From JBGSOW01 sp041738875 (GTDB taxonomy: Bacteria > Patescibacteriota > Dojkabacteria > CALFHW01): a DNA stretch of 14,308 bases. The DNA lies in the NCBI GenBank assembly GCA_041738875.1, contig JBGSOW010000059.1:1-14308 (forward strand), written 5' to 3'. Shown one piece after another: positions 13,498 through 14,308 of the stretch. The notes beneath the pieces are model-generated. The model worked only from the letters and a program-made list of their open reading frames with translations, searched no databases and had not been told where the DNA came from. Made by a program: the position numbers and the translations under genes. The stretch's first letter is position 1; each line of letters opens with the position of its first letter.

Positions 13498-14175
13498 ATG
13501 CGGAAAAATAGGCATTTGTTTGTATTGTTTGTTACATCTGGGGCAATTGGGTTAATAACTTCGATGATCCTTGTCTCGAATAGTTTTTTGCCACGTGAGA
13601 TTACTGGTGACTGGGGGGACAATGTGCCTAAACATATTTACGCGCAGGGGTTTGTAATTGCAAAGGGCGGTAATGTTTTGGGAGCGGAGGAAATTAATTC
13701 GTCTCAACAAGGCAGTATAAATGCTCCTTCAGGAGACGGGATAATTTATAAATCTCTTTTGGGGCATATTTTTGATGAGTATTTTGCTTCACAAAACTCT
13801 CCGCTGGCGGGTTATGGTGAGGATTTTGTTGTGGCTTGTAGGAAATATGGCGCGCCTCCGGATTGTACTTTTTTGATAGGTGTTGCGAAAGTGGAAACTG
13901 ATCTTTGCAAGACAGACATATCCGCGCGCCAACACAACTGCTGGGGATTTGGGGGCTCTGGTCAAAACCGTATTTTGTACGACAACTTTCCCCAAGCGAT
14001 CGATGAAGTAACACGCAGGCTTATGAGCGGCTATGGTTATAGGTTCTTTGAGCAACCGTCTTTGGCAGCAGTCTATATATATTGTGGCAATGAGTGCAGG
14101 AGTTGGCTACCTGGCGTTGTTCAAGAGCGCGCAAGACTTCGCGCTTTCGCATCTAGCAGAGGGGTTGAAATCTAA
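13498..14175 (+). CDS. Membrane-anchored or secreted lysozyme-like protein
   Basis: The 225-residue protein has a basic N-terminus and one hydrophobic helix (about 7-27), a signal anchor or signal peptide. After a flexible part (about 30-105) comes a helical domain. It contains IGVAKVETDLC (127-137, candidate acid E133), QHNCWGFGG (145-153), FPQAIDEVTRRL (164-175), GYGYRFFEQP (178-187) and YCGNECRSWLPGVV (195-208). An Ile-Ala-x-x-Glu helix, an N-x-W-G turn and a late W...V helix form the usual pattern of glucosaminidase or lytic-transglycosylase-like domains. Six cysteines (114, 123, 137, 148, 196, 200) fit disulfides outside the cell. I infer peptidoglycan cleavage in growth, division or host contact. 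The exact family and activity are uncertain. Confidence 0.65.
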   Translation: MRKNRHLFVLFVTSGAIGLITSMILVSNSFLPREITGDWGDNVPKHIYAQGFVIAKGGNVLGAEEINSSQQGSINAPSGDGIIYKSLLGHIFDEYFASQNSPLAGYGEDFVVACRKYGAPPDCTFLIGVAKVETDLCKTDISARQHNCWGFGGSGQNRILYDNFPQAIDEVTRRLMSGYGYRFFEQPSLAAVYIYCGNECRSWLPGVVQERARLRAFASSRGVEI

Positions 14176-14200
14176 AACGCGGATTTAGAGCTTGGTGGGG

Positions 14201-14206
14201 TATAAT
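14201..14206 (+). promoter_or_regulatory. -10 box (TATAAT) of tRNA-Ser
   Basis: A perfect TATAAT lies 15 bases before the tRNA 5' end, predicting a leader of about nine bases. Unlike the other four tRNA promoters it is preceded by GG rather than TG. No -35 is clear. Confidence 0.5.
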
Positions 14207-14221
14207 TCAATAGTGAGTTTT

Positions 14222-14307
14222 GGAAGGGTGGCCGAGTGGCTCATGGCACAGTCCTGGAAAGACTGCTCCCGTAACCGGGAACGCAGGTTCGAATCCTGTC
14301 CCTTCCG
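14222..14307 (+). tRNA. tRNA-Ser (anticodon GGA)
   Basis: This is a complete 86-base class II tRNA ending one base before the window edge. The acceptor GGAAGGG pairs with CCCTTCC and the discriminator is G, as for Ser. The anticodon stem CAGTC/GACTG encloses CTGGAAA, giving GGA, which reads UCC and UCU. The long variable arm has stem CCCG/CGGG. The T-arm is GCAGG-TTCGAAT-CCTGT. Only one base follows, so an encoded CCA cannot be judged. Confidence 0.96.
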
Positions 14308-14308
14308 A

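Noticed and set aside
13694..14055. Two overlapping minus-strand frames inside the lysozyme-like gene
   Set aside because: Low-complexity translations with no start signals, opposite a gene with a signal anchor and catalytic-like motifs.

Overview
This is a chromosomal, gene-dense, AT-rich (roughly 60% A+T by eye) bacterial window. Nothing in it looks like phage, plasmid or insertion sequence. Several traits suggest a reduced-genome lineage, most likely of the Candidate Phyla Radiation (Patescibacteria): a half-size MFS protein, a pyruvate kinase without its C-terminal domain, a divergent dTMP-kinase-like protein, small orphan membrane proteins and very short intergenic gaps. This placement is inference from gene style; the sequence alone does not fix the phylum. 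The standard code fits, since no reading frame needs UGA as sense. None of the 15 protein genes ends in UGA: eight end in UAA and seven in UAG.

Layout from left to right. The 3' end of a probable threonyl-tRNA synthetase gene (1-107) runs head-on, 4 bases apart, into an orphan OmpR/PhoB-type response regulator (112-819, minus). Behind the regulator lie 11-bp-spaced TTACA boxes, then an M29 metallo-aminopeptidase and a 6-phosphofructokinase, both minus. Divergent from these are a six-helix half-MFS protein, tRNA-Pro(GGG) and an NCKX-like Na+/Ca2+ exchanger, all plus. A dTMP-kinase-like gene (minus) and murB (plus) diverge from one shared promoter region. Next come two small membrane proteins (minus), then a minus-strand tRNA cluster, Pro(UGG), Leu(UAA) and Cys(GCA), each with its own -10 box, downstream of a short, unusual pyruvate kinase. 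Cofactor-independent phosphoglycerate mutase (plus) follows, then a membrane-anchored orphan protein (plus), lepA/EF4 (minus), a secreted or anchored lysozyme-like protein (plus) and tRNA-Ser(GGA), which ends one base before the window edge.

The genes mainly serve basic needs. Glycolysis has upper (PFK) and lower (GpmI, Pyk) steps. Other genes serve peptidoglycan precursor synthesis and remodelling (MurB, lysozyme-like protein), nucleotide metabolism, peptide turnover and translation (ThrRS, EF4, five tRNAs). No linked pathway operon is visible.

The most striking shared signal is regulatory. Shine-Dalgarno sequences are nearly absent. Several genes carry an extended -10 element only 5-6 bases before the start codon, as expected of leaderless mRNAs. 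Four of the five tRNA genes share the octamer TGTATAAT as their -10 region. I found no clearly new multi-gene system. The best candidates for follow-up are the altered pyruvate kinase, the 11-bp repeat arrays and the leaderless architecture.
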